This document shows positions 55,273 through 63,663 of a DNA stretch of 64,000 nt, piece by piece; position 1 is the stretch's first letter, and the number at the start of each line of letters is the position of its first letter. The translations under genes and the position numbers were made by a program. Under the pieces are notes generated by a model. It was not told where the DNA came from. It did not search any database and was given only the letters and a program-made list of their open reading frames with translations. Origin of the DNA: Hydrogenophaga borbori (GTDB taxonomy: Bacteria; Pseudomonadota; Gammaproteobacteria; Burkholderiales; Burkholderiaceae_C); assembly GCF_003417535.1 (NCBI RefSeq), contig NZ_QVLS01000008.1:186001-250000 (forward strand), read 5' to 3'.

Positions 55273-55697
55273 TCGCCGCCGCCGACGCCATGGCCCTGCT
55301 CGACGGCCTGCGCCAGGAGCGCGATGGCTTCGCGCGCATGCGCGCGCTGCTGCAGGCGCATTTCGACGCCGCGCTGAAGCACGACAGCGAGCGCGTGCGC
55401 GTGTCGGCCGAGCGCATCACCGCGCTCACGGAGCGCCTGGACGCGCTGTGCTCGCAACGCCAGCGCCTGGTGCAGCGCCTCAGCGGTGGCGCCACGCGCG
55501 ACGCCCACGAGTCGCTGGCGCTGCGCCTGCCCGCCAAGGCGGCCGACCTGTTGCGCGAGCAGATGCGCGAGCTGCAGGCGCTGGTGGGCGAATGCAAGCG
55601 CCTGAACGTGCGCAACTGCGAGCTCGTGGTGGGGCAGCAGGACATCATGGCCCGCGTGCTGAACGACGGCGTCCCCGGTACCTATGCGCCTGCCTGA
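55269..55697 (+). CDS. flgN: Hook-junction chaperone FlgN
   Basis: A 142-residue helical protein starting with a GTG overlapping the flgM stop. Features are LLDGLRQERDGFARMRALLQ and a C-terminal LVGECKRLNVRNCELV segment like that of FlgN proteins. It should chaperone FlgK and FlgL. It overlaps the peptidoglycan-hydrolase gene by 14 bases. Confidence 0.85.
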   Translation: MIAAADAMALLDGLRQERDGFARMRALLQAHFDAALKHDSERVRVSAERITALTERLDALCSQRQRLVQRLSGGATRDAHESLALRLPAKAADLLREQMRELQALVGECKRLNVRNCELVVGQQDIMARVLNDGVPGTYAPA

Positions 55698-56442
55698 CTT
55701 CCCCTCCACCTCGGGGGCCTTCGCGGCGCCGCCGCTGCCGGTGCGCGCGGCGGCGGGCGGTGCCGGCGGCGGTTTCGGCGCGCACATGGGTGCGAACATG
55801 GGCGCGGACGCGCTCGGCGGTTCGGTGCGGCAGGAGGTGCAGCGCTTCATCGAGAGCGGCGGCGGAGCGCTGGGCGGGCTGTCGCCGCAGGCGGCCTGGC
55901 GGCGCGCCTGGGCCGCACCAGCCTTGCCACCCGTGTCGGGCAGCGCGCCCGACGGCGGCGTTCCCGACGGTGCCAGCCGCGAAGAGCAGCGGGCTTTTCT
56001 CGACCGCATCGCGCCGCTGGCGCAGAGAGCCGCCGCGCGCCTGGGCGTGGCGCCCGAGCTGGTGGCCGCGCACGCGGCGCTCGAATCGGGCTGGGGCCGG
56101 CGCCCGCTGCGCGCAGCCGGCGGCCAGAGCACGCACAACCTGTTCGGCATCAAGGCCAGCGGCGCCTGGCACGGGGGGGCCGCCGTGGCGACGACCACCG
56201 AATTCGAGGGCGGCGCGGCGGTGAAGACCACGCAGCGCTTCCGCCACTACGAGGACCTGGAGCAGGCCTTTGGCGACTACGCCGATCTGTTGCTGAACAG
56301 CCCGCGCTACCGCGGCGCCCTGGGCGCGGGCGGCGATCCGCGCGCCTTCGCCGACGCGCTGGCGCGCGGCGGCTACGCCACCGACCCGGCCTACGCCGAC
56401 AAGCTCGCCGCCGTGGCGCGGCAGATCCAGGGCGCGCGGTGA
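55684..56442 (+). CDS. Flagellar peptidoglycan hydrolase (FlgJ glucosaminidase domain as a separate protein)
   Basis: A 252-residue protein. The first 100 residues are Gly/Ala-rich without a FlgJ rod domain or a clear signal peptide. Residues about 100-252 are a glucosaminidase domain with AAHAALESGWGRR (catalytic Glu134), NLFGIKASG, FRHYEDLEQAFGDYADLL and YATDPAYADKLAAVARQI. This is the second half of enterobacterial FlgJ; the first half is encoded separately at 63283. It should open the cell wall for the rod. Without a signal peptide it is probably exported through the flagellar apparatus. Confidence 0.88.
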   Translation: MRLPDFPSTSGAFAAPPLPVRAAAGGAGGGFGAHMGANMGADALGGSVRQEVQRFIESGGGALGGLSPQAAWRRAWAAPALPPVSGSAPDGGVPDGASREEQRAFLDRIAPLAQRAAARLGVAPELVAAHAALESGWGRRPLRAAGGQSTHNLFGIKASGAWHGGAAVATTTEFEGGAAVKTTQRFRHYEDLEQAFGDYADLLLNSPRYRGALGAGGDPRAFADALARGGYATDPAYADKLAAVARQIQGAR

Positions 56443-56446
56443 GGCG

Positions 56447-57136
56447 CTACTTCACAGGCTCCACTTCGTCGGGGCCCACCACGCGCGCCTCGATCACTCG
56501 GCCCGAGGCCAGGTTGCGCACGCGCACCGCGTCGCCGCGCTTGCCCTGGCCCAGGCTTTCGCCCGCGCTCTCCACCGCGATGGCGCCGCCGTGCCGCGCC
56601 ACGATGCGCACCGGCCGGCCGCGCCGCACCAGCACCGGCTCATGCAGCACCTTGGCCTGCAGCAGCGTGCCCTCGCGCAGGGCGCGCCGCGGCACGAGAC
56701 CCGCGACCGCGTCCAGCGAGCCGATCGCCTCGGGCGTGGCACCGAGGTCGCGCGCCTCGTACCGCAGGTCCGCTTCGGTCAGCGCGGCGCCGGCCGCGAT
56801 GTCGCGCGCGGCCACCAGCACCTCGGCGCGCAGCCGGGCGCGCGCCACCACCGGCTCGCGCCAGCGCTCGCCGCAGCGCAGCTCCAGTTTCATGCGGCTG
56901 GGGTACCGGCCATCGACCACCACCACCTCGGGCGGCTGGTCACACTTTGGTTCGTGTTCCGGCGCGGAAACCACGCTCACGTCCACTTGGGCGCCGCGCC
57001 AGCCCCGCCCATCGGCGTGTTCCAGCCAGTGCGCGGTCACGGTTTTTACAATTCGCGGAATATTATTGGCGCAGAACGCAATTGATGGCGAGGACAGCAG
57101 CGCCGCGCACAACAGCAAGGAAAGAGGACGGCTCAT
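56447..57136 (-). CDS. flgA: P-ring assembly chaperone FlgA
   Basis: A 229-residue periplasmic protein with a signal peptide (MSRPLSLLLCAALLSSPSIA) and the C-terminal SAF domain (VARDIAAGAALTEADLRYEARDL, in parts; GDAVRVRNLASGRVIEARVV). It helps FlgI assemble the P ring. Its ATG overlaps the flgB ATG on the other strand, so its ribosome-binding site lies inside flgB; only a weak GAAG is seen. The 5' third is visibly A+T-richer than the rest, which is where the flgB promoter must be. Confidence 0.92.
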   Translation of the reverse strand: MSRPLSLLLCAALLSSPSIAFCANNIPRIVKTVTAHWLEHADGRGWRGAQVDVSVVSAPEHEPKCDQPPEVVVVDGRYPSRMKLELRCGERWREPVVARARLRAEVLVAARDIAAGAALTEADLRYEARDLGATPEAIGSLDAVAGLVPRRALREGTLLQAKVLHEPVLVRRGRPVRIVARHGGAIAVESAGESLGQGKRGDAVRVRNLASGRVIEARVVGPDEVEPVK

Positions 57137-57500
57137 GGCAATTCACTTCGGACAGGTCATCGGCGGGCACGCACAGGCCTTGCAGCTGCGCGGTCAGCGG
57201 GCCGAGATCATCGCAGCTAACCTGGCCAACGTGAACACGCCGGGCTACCAGGCGCGCGACTTCGACTTCAGCGCGCGCTACGACGCCGCCCTGGCCGCGC
57301 GCGACGACGGCCTCGCGCTCGACCTCGACAGCGGCGACTTGCAGTACCGCGTGCCGCACCACCCCTCGGGCGACCACAACACGGTGGAACTGGGCGTGGA
57401 GCAGGCCGCGTTCGCGCAGAACGCCACCGGCTTCCAGGCCAGCCTGACCTTCCTGCAGATGAAGCTCAAGGGCCTCGCGCAGGCCATCCAGGGGCAGTGA
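57135..57500 (+). CDS. flgB: Proximal rod protein FlgB
   Basis: A 121-residue rod protein with the flagellar rod motif IIAANLANVNTPGYQARDFDF at residues 23-43 (given as IIAANLANVNTPGY plus QARDF) and the C-terminal FQASLTFLQMKLKGLAQAI helix. It starts the rod in the periplasm. An AAAGAGG site lies within flgA. It begins the flgBCDEFGHIJK series. Confidence 0.95.
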   Translation: MAIHFGQVIGGHAQALQLRGQRAEIIAANLANVNTPGYQARDFDFSARYDAALAARDDGLALDLDSGDLQYRVPHHPSGDHNTVELGVEQAAFAQNATGFQASLTFLQMKLKGLAQAIQGQ

Positions 57501-57502
57501 GC

Positions 57503-57913
57503 ATGTCCTTCGACAGCATCGCCGCCATCGCCGGCTCGGGCATGAACGCCCAGACCGTGCGCCTGAACACCATCGCCAGCAACCTGGCTAACGCGCAGTC
57601 CGCCGCCGGTTCCGAGGACGGCGTCTACCGCGCGCGCAAGCCCGTCTTCGCCGCCCTGATGGAAGAGGGCTCCGGCGACGGCGCCCGGGTGCAGGTGCTC
57701 GACGTCGTGGAGAGCGACGAACCCGTGCGCAAGGTGCACGAGCCCGAGCACCCGCTGGCCAACGCCGACGGCGACGTGTTCTACCCCAACGTGAACCCGG
57801 TGGCCGAGATGACCGACATGATGTCGGCCTCGCGCGCCTTCGAAACCAGCGTGGAGGTGCTCACGCGCACCCGCGCGATGCAGATGGCCGTGCTGCGGCT
57901 CGGGGAGTCCTGA
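57503..57913 (+). CDS. flgC: Proximal rod protein FlgC
   Basis: A 136-residue rod protein with MNAQTVRLNTIASNLANAQS at the N-terminus and FYPNVNPVAEMTDMMSASRAFE followed by the C-terminal helix. A GTG six bases earlier overlaps the flgB stop and could add two residues. It extends the rod beyond FlgB. Confidence 0.95.
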   Translation: MSFDSIAAIAGSGMNAQTVRLNTIASNLANAQSAAGSEDGVYRARKPVFAALMEEGSGDGARVQVLDVVESDEPVRKVHEPEHPLANADGDVFYPNVNPVAEMTDMMSASRAFETSVEVLTRTRAMQMAVLRLGES

Positions 57914-57915
57914 CC

Positions 57916-58593
57916 ATGCTCGACACCACCATGAACACCGGCGCTGCTGGTGGCGCCGCCGCCGCGGGCGATGGCGTGGCGAAGAACGGCATGTCGGTAC
58001 CGCAGGACATGTTCATCCGCCTGCTGGTGGCGCAGGTGCGCAACCAGGACCCGCTGGAACCCAAGGACCCGAGCGAGTTCGTCTCGCAACTCGCCACGCT
58101 GTCTCAGACCGAGGCGCTGCAAACCCTGGTGAGCCAGAACAACGGCACCGCCGCCATGCTCGACAGCCTGCAGGTGCTGAGCCTGGGGGGCCAGGTGGGC
58201 CACACCGTTGCTGTTCGCACTTCGCGGATAGATATTGCAGGAAACAGTATTTCTGGCTCGTTCACGCTCGACGCCTCCAGCCAGACCACGGCCGTGGTGC
58301 TCACCGCGGCCGATGGCCGCAAGCACCGCGTCGAGCTGGGTCCGCGCGCCGCCGGCACGGTGGATTTCCGCATCGACCCGGCCGCGCTGGGCCTGCCCGA
58401 GGGCCGTTACTCGATCGCGGTCGACGCCGGCGAGGGTGTGCCGGCGCCGGGCGTCGACGTGCGCGGCGTGCTCTCGGGCATCCGCCTCTCGCCCACGGGT
58501 GGCGTGCAGATGAACGTGAGCGGGATCGGCGAGGTCACCCCGGCCGAGATCACAGGCTTCTTCGGTCGCGAGACCGCTTCTTCCAACGGATAA
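57916..58593 (+). CDS. flgD: Hook-capping protein FlgD
   Basis: A 225-residue scaffold for hook assembly. The N-terminal FlgD signature MFIRLLVAQVRNQDPLEPKD is intact, followed by Ig/tudor-like domains. Codons around residues 100-117 (58210-58265) are unusually A/T-rich (ATA, ATT, GCA, GGA, AGT, TCT) for this window. It starts three bases after flgC. Confidence 0.93.
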   Translation: MLDTTMNTGAAGGAAAAGDGVAKNGMSVPQDMFIRLLVAQVRNQDPLEPKDPSEFVSQLATLSQTEALQTLVSQNNGTAAMLDSLQVLSLGGQVGHTVAVRTSRIDIAGNSISGSFTLDASSQTTAVVLTAADGRKHRVELGPRAAGTVDFRIDPAALGLPEGRYSIAVDAGEGVPAPGVDVRGVLSGIRLSPTGGVQMNVSGIGEVTPAEITGFFGRETASSNG

Positions 58594-58604
58594 AGGAACG
58601 CAGC

Positions 58605-59798
58605 ATGAGCATGGAAATCGCCCTGTCCGGCGTGAAGGCCATCAACGCCGAGCTCGAGACCATCTCGAACAACATCGCCAACGCGGGCACCTACGGCTTC
58701 AAGTCCAGCCGCACCAACTTCGCGTCGATGTATGCGGACACCTCGCCCATGGGCGTGGAAGCGGCCTCGCGCACGCAGTCCATCGGCATCGGCGGCGGCA
58801 CGCTCAACACCGGCCGCGGCATGGACGTGGCCATCAAGGGCAAGGGCTTCTTCGCGGTGAAGGAACCCTCGGGCCAGACCCTGTTCACGCGCGTGGGCAT
58901 CTTCACCGCCGACCGCGAGGGCTACGTCACCGACAGTTTCGGTCGCCGCCTGCAGGGCTATGGCGTGGTGCCCGGCTCCGACGTGCTGGGCCCCATGGGC
59001 GACATCCGCGTCAGCAAGGAGCAGCTGCCCGCGGTGTCCAGCTCGCGCCTGGACTATGTGGCCAACCTCTCGGCCGACTGGACCGCGCCCACCGTGGCGG
59101 TCTTCGACCCGGCCGAACCCCTGAGCTACAACGGCTCGAACGTCTCGGTGGTCTACGACTCGCTGGGCTCGCAGCACACGCTCACGCAGTACTTCGTGAA
59201 GACCGGTCCGAACGAGGTGACCGTGCACTACGGCTTCGACGGCGCGCCGCTGGCCGCCGGCACCGAGACCGTGCTGCAGTTCGGCACCGATGGCCGTCTG
59301 ACCCTGCCCACCGGCCCGGTGGCCAAGGCCCTGCCACTGCCGGCCACGGTGGACCCGATCACGCTGGACCTGAACTACGCCGGCACCACCCAGTACGCGG
59401 GCCAGACCACCACCACGGTGAACGACGCCGACGGCAACTCCTCGGGCGCCTTTCTGTCGGTGAGCATCGACGAGGACGGCGCGGTGCTGGCCCAGTACAG
59501 CAACGGCCTGCGCCAGCGCGTGGGCACGGTGGCCCTGGCCAACTTCCCCAACGAGGACGCGCTGGCCAACGTGAGCGACACCAGCTGGACCGTGACCAAC
59601 GCCAGCGGCGAGCCGCTGTACGACGCGCCGGGCGTGGGCCAGGCCGGCTCCCTGGTGGCCGGCGCGCTGGAGCAGTCCAACGTGGAGATGACCTCCGAGC
59701 TGGTGAGCCTCATGACCTCGCAGCGCAACTACCAGGCCAATACCAAGGTGTTCCAGACGCAGAACCAGATCATGCAGTCGCTCATGCAGGCCATCTGA
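58605..59798 (+). CDS. flgE: Hook protein FlgE
   Basis: A 397-residue hook subunit, close to the usual length. The N-terminal rod-type helix includes LETISNNIANAGTYGFKSSR, the DVAIKGKGFFAVK segment marks the core domain, and the C-terminal EMTSELVSLMTSQRNYQANT helix closes the subunit. AAAGGA precedes the ATG. Exported through the flagellar apparatus. Confidence 0.95.
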   Translation: MSMEIALSGVKAINAELETISNNIANAGTYGFKSSRTNFASMYADTSPMGVEAASRTQSIGIGGGTLNTGRGMDVAIKGKGFFAVKEPSGQTLFTRVGIFTADREGYVTDSFGRRLQGYGVVPGSDVLGPMGDIRVSKEQLPAVSSSRLDYVANLSADWTAPTVAVFDPAEPLSYNGSNVSVVYDSLGSQHTLTQYFVKTGPNEVTVHYGFDGAPLAAGTETVLQFGTDGRLTLPTGPVAKALPLPATVDPITLDLNYAGTTQYAGQTTTTVNDADGNSSGAFLSVSIDEDGAVLAQYSNGLRQRVGTVALANFPNEDALANVSDTSWTVTNASGEPLYDAPGVGQAGSLVAGALEQSNVEMTSELVSLMTSQRNYQANTKVFQTQNQIMQSLMQAI

Positions 59799-59810
59799 GC
59801 GCGCTGAGCC

Positions 59811-60542
59811 ATGGACGCCTTGATCTACACCGTCATGAGTGGCGCCGAGCGCTCGCTGCGCGAGCAGCAGGTGCGCGCCAACAACCTGGCCAACGCCGAC
59901 ACGCCGGGTTTTCGCGCGGACAAGAGTTTCGCCACCGCGATGCGCACGCCGGGCTACGGCTACGACGCGCGCCACATGAGCGAACTCAGCGCCAACGGCG
60001 TCAGCGAACGCGCGGGGCCGATCCGCGAGACCGGGCGCGAGCTGGACGTGGCGATCACCGGCGAGGGCTACCTGGCCGTGCGGCACGCGGGCGGCGAGGC
60101 CTATACGCGCGCTGGCGGCATCGCCATCGACGCCGAGGGCATGCTGACGGTGAACGGCCGTCCGCTGCTGGGCGATGGCGGCCCCATCGTGCTGCCGCCT
60201 TCGGCCCGTGTGCAGATCGGCGCCGACGGCACGGTGTCGGTGCTGCCGCCGGGCCAGGCCGACATGCAGCCGGTGGACCGCCTGAAGCTGGTGAAGCCCG
60301 AGCCGGGCGCGCTGGTGAAGAACGAGGCCGGCCTGCTGGTGCCGCGCGACCCGCGGGCCGGCGCCTTGCCCATGGACGAGACCGTGCAGGTCAAGGCCGG
60401 CTACCTGGAAGGCAGCAACGTCTCGGCCGTCGAGGAAATGGTGGCCACCATGGCCACCAGCCGCGACTTCGAGATCCAGATGAAGCTCTACGCCGCCGCC
60501 GAGCGCATGGCCCAGGCCGGCGACCGCCTGGTGCGCGGCTGA
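59811..60542 (+). CDS. flgF: Rod protein FlgF
   Basis: A 243-residue rod protein with REQQVRANNLANADTPGF at the N-terminus, LDVAITGEGYLAVR in the core and VSAVEEMVATMATSRDFEIQ at the C-terminus. It follows flgE by 12 bases. Confidence 0.95.
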   Translation: MDALIYTVMSGAERSLREQQVRANNLANADTPGFRADKSFATAMRTPGYGYDARHMSELSANGVSERAGPIRETGRELDVAITGEGYLAVRHAGGEAYTRAGGIAIDAEGMLTVNGRPLLGDGGPIVLPPSARVQIGADGTVSVLPPGQADMQPVDRLKLVKPEPGALVKNEAGLLVPRDPRAGALPMDETVQVKAGYLEGSNVSAVEEMVATMATSRDFEIQMKLYAAAERMAQAGDRLVRG

Positions 60543-60576
60543 GCCCCCTCCCCATCACGCACACGAGGAATCGACC

Positions 60577-61365
60577 ATGAACGCAGCCATGTGGACCGCC
60601 AAGACCGGCGTGCAGGCGCAGGACGCCAAGCTCCAGGCCATCGCCAACAACCTGGCCAACGTCAACACCACCGGCTTCAAGCGCGACCGCGTGGTGTTCG
60701 AGGACCTGTTCTACCAGGTGGAGCGCCAGCCCGGCGCCGCGCAGGCCGAAGGCATGAACACGCCCGTGGGCGTGCAGCTGGGCAATGGCGTGCGCGTGGC
60801 CGGCACGCAGAAGGTGTTCACCACCGGCAGCCTGCAGACCACGGGCCAGCCGCTCGACATCGCCATCCAGGGCCAGGGCTTCCTGCAGGTGGAACTGCCC
60901 GGCGGCGAGACCGCCTACACGCGCGCGGGCCAGCTGCAGCGCAGCCCCGAGGGTCGACTGATGACCGCGCAGGGCTATCCGCTGGTGCCCGACATCACGC
61001 TGCCGGCCAACGCCAAGTCCATCACCATCGGCGAGAACGGCACCGTCAGCGTCAGCGTGCCCGGCGACACCGCGCCGCAGGAAATCGGCCAGATCACGCT
61101 CGCCGGCTTCGTCAACCCGGCCGGCCTGCTGGCCCTGGGCGACAACCTGTACCAGGAGACCGCCGCCAGCGGCGTGCCCACCGAGGGCATCGCGGGCGAG
61201 GAGGCCCTGGGGGCCATCAAGCAGGGCGCGCTGGAAGGCTCCAACGTGCAGGTGGTGGAGGAGATGGTGGACATGATCACGGCCCAGCGCACCTACGAGA
61301 TGAGCACCAAGGTGCTGAGCGCGGCGGACGGCATGCTGCAGAACCTGGCGCAGGCGGTGCGCTGA
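60577..61365 (+). CDS. flgG: Distal rod protein FlgG
   Basis: A 262-residue protein with the classic LQAIANNLANVNTTGFKRDR start, QPLDIAIQGQGFLQVE core and EGSNVQVVEEMVDMITAQRT C-terminal helix. It forms the distal rod passing the cell wall. Its stop overlaps flgH by one base. Confidence 0.96.
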   Translation: MNAAMWTAKTGVQAQDAKLQAIANNLANVNTTGFKRDRVVFEDLFYQVERQPGAAQAEGMNTPVGVQLGNGVRVAGTQKVFTTGSLQTTGQPLDIAIQGQGFLQVELPGGETAYTRAGQLQRSPEGRLMTAQGYPLVPDITLPANAKSITIGENGTVSVSVPGDTAPQEIGQITLAGFVNPAGLLALGDNLYQETAASGVPTEGIAGEEALGAIKQGALEGSNVQVVEEMVDMITAQRTYEMSTKVLSAADGMLQNLAQAVR

Positions 61366-62018
61366 TGCGCGCCGCGCTGGTGCTCCTCGCGGCCGGGCTG
61401 GCCGGTTGCGCCGCCGTCGCGCCGCCGCGCGCGCCGGCGCTGGCCGACGACCCCGCGCCGGTGGTGCGGGTGGCGCCGAGCCAGGCGCGTTCCGGCGGCG
61501 TGTTCACGCCGCAGGCGCCGGGCTCGCTGGTGGCCGATACGCGCGCGCGCCGCGTGGGCGACGTGATCACCGTGATGCTGCTGGAGACCACGCAGGCCAG
61601 CAAGCGCTCGGGCACGCAAATCGACAAGGGCAGCAGCGCCGGCATCGGCGCCCTGCGCATCGACGGCAAGGACGTGACGCCCCCCATCGGCCTGAGCGCC
61701 GACCGCGCCTTCGACGGCAACGCCAGCAGCACGCAGCAGAACGCGCTGAGCGGCGCCATCACCGCCGTGGTGGTGGAGGTGCTGCCCAACGGCCTGTTGC
61801 GCATCGCCGGCGAGAAAAGCCTGTGGCTCAACCAGGGCGAGGAGTTCATCCGCCTGAGCGGCTACGTGCGGGGCCAGGACATCGACGCCGCCAACCGCGT
61901 GTCCTCGCAGCGCATCGCCAACGCGCGCATCGCCTACTCGGGCAGCGGCACCCTGGCCGACGCCAACTCGCCGGGCTGGCTCACGCGCTTCTTCAACAGT
62001 CCCTGGATGCCTTTCTGA
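61365..62018 (+). CDS. flgH: L-ring lipoprotein FlgH
   Basis: A 217-residue outer-membrane lipoprotein with a lipobox LAGC (Cys15). Conserved features are SLVADTRARRVGDVITVML, NALSGAITAVVVEVLPNGLL and RIANARIAYSGSGTLAD. It forms the outer-membrane bushing. It overlaps the flgG stop. Confidence 0.95.
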   Translation: MRAALVLLAAGLAGCAAVAPPRAPALADDPAPVVRVAPSQARSGGVFTPQAPGSLVADTRARRVGDVITVMLLETTQASKRSGTQIDKGSSAGIGALRIDGKDVTPPIGLSADRAFDGNASSTQQNALSGAITAVVVEVLPNGLLRIAGEKSLWLNQGEEFIRLSGYVRGQDIDAANRVSSQRIANARIAYSGSGTLADANSPGWLTRFFNSPWMPF

Positions 62019-62031
62019 TCGGGCCATCAGC

Positions 62032-63177
62032 ATGAACTCCCGCACCCTGCGCCAGGGCCTCGCCGGCCTGTTGACCGCCCTGTCGCTGCTCGTGACCGCG
62101 CCCGCCGCCGCGCAGAAGGTCGGCGCCGACGCCGCGCGCACCACGCCGCTGGGCCACTTGGTGCAGGTGGAAGGCATGCGCGAGAACCAGCTCATCGGCT
62201 ACGGACTGGTGGTCGGCCTGCAAGGCTCGGGCGACAGCAGCCAGATCCGCTTCCAGGGCCAGTCGGTGGCCAACATGCTGCGCCAGTTCGGCGTCACCCT
62301 GCCCGAGCGCAACGACCCGCGCCTGAAGAACGTGGCCACGGTGATGGTGAGCGCCACCTTCCCGCCGGGTTACCGCAAGGGCCAGACCATCGACATCACC
62401 GTCTCCTCCATGGGCGATGCCAAGAGCCTGCGCGGCGGCGTGCTGCTGCTCACGCCGCTGATGGCGGCCGACGGCGAGGTGTACGCGCTGGCGCAGGGCA
62501 ACGTGGTGGTGGGCGGCTTCTCGGCCCAGGGCCAGAGCGGCTCCAGCGTGACCGTGAACACGCCCACGGCCGGCCGCGTGCCGAGCGGCGCCACGGTGGA
62601 GCGCGAGATCCCCACCGACTTCGACACGCGCGAGACCGTCACCCTGAGCCTGCGCCGCCCGCACTTCCAGACCGCCACCAACATCGTTCGCACCATCAAC
62701 GGCCGCTATGGCGAGATCGCCAGCACGCGCGACGCCACCAGCGTGGAGGTGGTCGCCCCGGCCAACCCCACGCAGCGCGTGGCCTTCGTGGCCGAGCTGC
62801 AGAAGCTCGGCGTGATGGTGGGGCAGGAGCTGCCGCGCGTGGTGTTCAACTCGCGCACCGGCACGGTGGTCATCGCCGACGGCGTGCGCGTGCGCCCGGC
62901 CGCGGTGGCGCACGGCAACCTCAAAGTCATCATCGGCGAGCAGCCCGTGGCCAGCCAGCCGGCGCCCTTCGGCCGCGGCGAAACGGTGGTGCTGCCGCAG
63001 TCCAGCGTGGTGGCCGAGCAGGACCGGGGCCGCATGTTCAACTGGGCGCCGGGCAGCAAGCTGCAAGACATCATCGACACCATCAACCGCACGGGCGCCT
63101 CGCCCGACGACATCATGGCGATCCTGCAGGCGCTCGATCAGGCCGGCGCCATCGATGGCGAGCTCATCGTCATATGA
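62032..63177 (+). CDS. flgI: P-ring protein FlgI
   Basis: A 381-residue periplasmic ring subunit. A signal peptide to about residue 25 (TAPAAA) is followed by QVEGMRENQLIGYGLVVGLQ, LKNVATVMVSATFPPGYRKG, TVSSMGDAKSLRGGVLLLTP and the C-terminal SPDDIMAILQALDQAGAIDG. Full length for the family. FlgA should act on it. Confidence 0.96.
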   Translation: MNSRTLRQGLAGLLTALSLLVTAPAAAQKVGADAARTTPLGHLVQVEGMRENQLIGYGLVVGLQGSGDSSQIRFQGQSVANMLRQFGVTLPERNDPRLKNVATVMVSATFPPGYRKGQTIDITVSSMGDAKSLRGGVLLLTPLMAADGEVYALAQGNVVVGGFSAQGQSGSSVTVNTPTAGRVPSGATVEREIPTDFDTRETVTLSLRRPHFQTATNIVRTINGRYGEIASTRDATSVEVVAPANPTQRVAFVAELQKLGVMVGQELPRVVFNSRTGTVVIADGVRVRPAAVAHGNLKVIIGEQPVASQPAPFGRGETVVLPQSSVVAEQDRGRMFNWAPGSKLQDIIDTINRTGASPDDIMAILQALDQAGAIDGELIVI

Positions 63178-63182
63178 AGACG

Positions 63183-63250
63183 CACCCCCGCCGCGCTTCG
63201 CGCGACCTCCTCAAGGGGGCGACACCTGCGGCCCGGCCAAGCCGGTTCCG
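63183..63250. repeat. Degenerate intergenic repeat, copy B
   Basis: The 105-base gap between flgI and flgJ contains CGCGCTTCGCG, a G-run with GGGGGCGACACC, then GGCCCGGCCAAGCCGGTTCC and GCGGTGC, in the same order as copy A at 805-897. The GCTTCGCG-type hairpin and the CCGGCCAAGCCGG dyad can both fold. It interrupts an otherwise tightly packed flagellar operon and may process or attenuate the mRNA. Confidence 0.6.
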
Positions 63251-63282
63251 CGGTGCCTCACGGTTCGACCTGGGCGATTGAG

Positions 63283-63663
63283 ATGGAGCTGCGAATCACG
63301 CAAAGCCTTGAGCCGATCAGCGACGGCGCCGTGCAACGCGCGCGCGTCGAGCAGGCCGCCATCAAGTTCGAGGCCTTCTTCGTCGGCCAGATGCTCAAGC
63401 AGATGCGCCAGGCCACGCAGGCCCTGGCGGGCGAGGACAGCCCCTTCAAGGACCGCATCCACCAGGACATGCTGGACATCGCCGATACGCAGGTGGCCGA
63501 CGCCATGGCGCGCCAGCGCGCTTTCGGCATCGCCGACGTGATCCTGCGCCAGCTCCTGCCGCCCGCCATGCCCGTGCCGCTTAAGTCCGGCGCCGATCCG
63601 GTCGCCCTGGCAGGACAAGGTGCGGGCGATTCGCCCGCCGACGCCACCGGGCCCACACCATGA
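63283..63663 (+). CDS. flgJ: FlgJ rod-scaffold domain only (no muramidase)
   Basis: A 126-residue protein equal to the N-terminal rod-capping half of FlgJ (KFEAFFVGQMLKQMRQAT, FKDRIHQDMLDIADTQVADAMA). The glucosaminidase half is a separate gene at 55684. The ATG at 63283 is chosen because ELRITQ matches a natural start; a GTG at 63253 would add ten residues lying in the repeat. Overlaps flgK (ATGA). Confidence 0.9.
   Translation: MELRITQSLEPISDGAVQRARVEQAAIKFEAFFVGQMLKQMRQATQALAGEDSPFKDRIHQDMLDIADTQVADAMARQRAFGIADVILRQLLPPAMPVPLKSGADPVALAGQGAGDSPADATGPTP

Noticed and set aside
57040..57134. TTGGCGC ... GCAATT as a sigma-54 promoter for flgB
   Set aside because: The GG and GC dinucleotides are 8 bases apart instead of the required 10.
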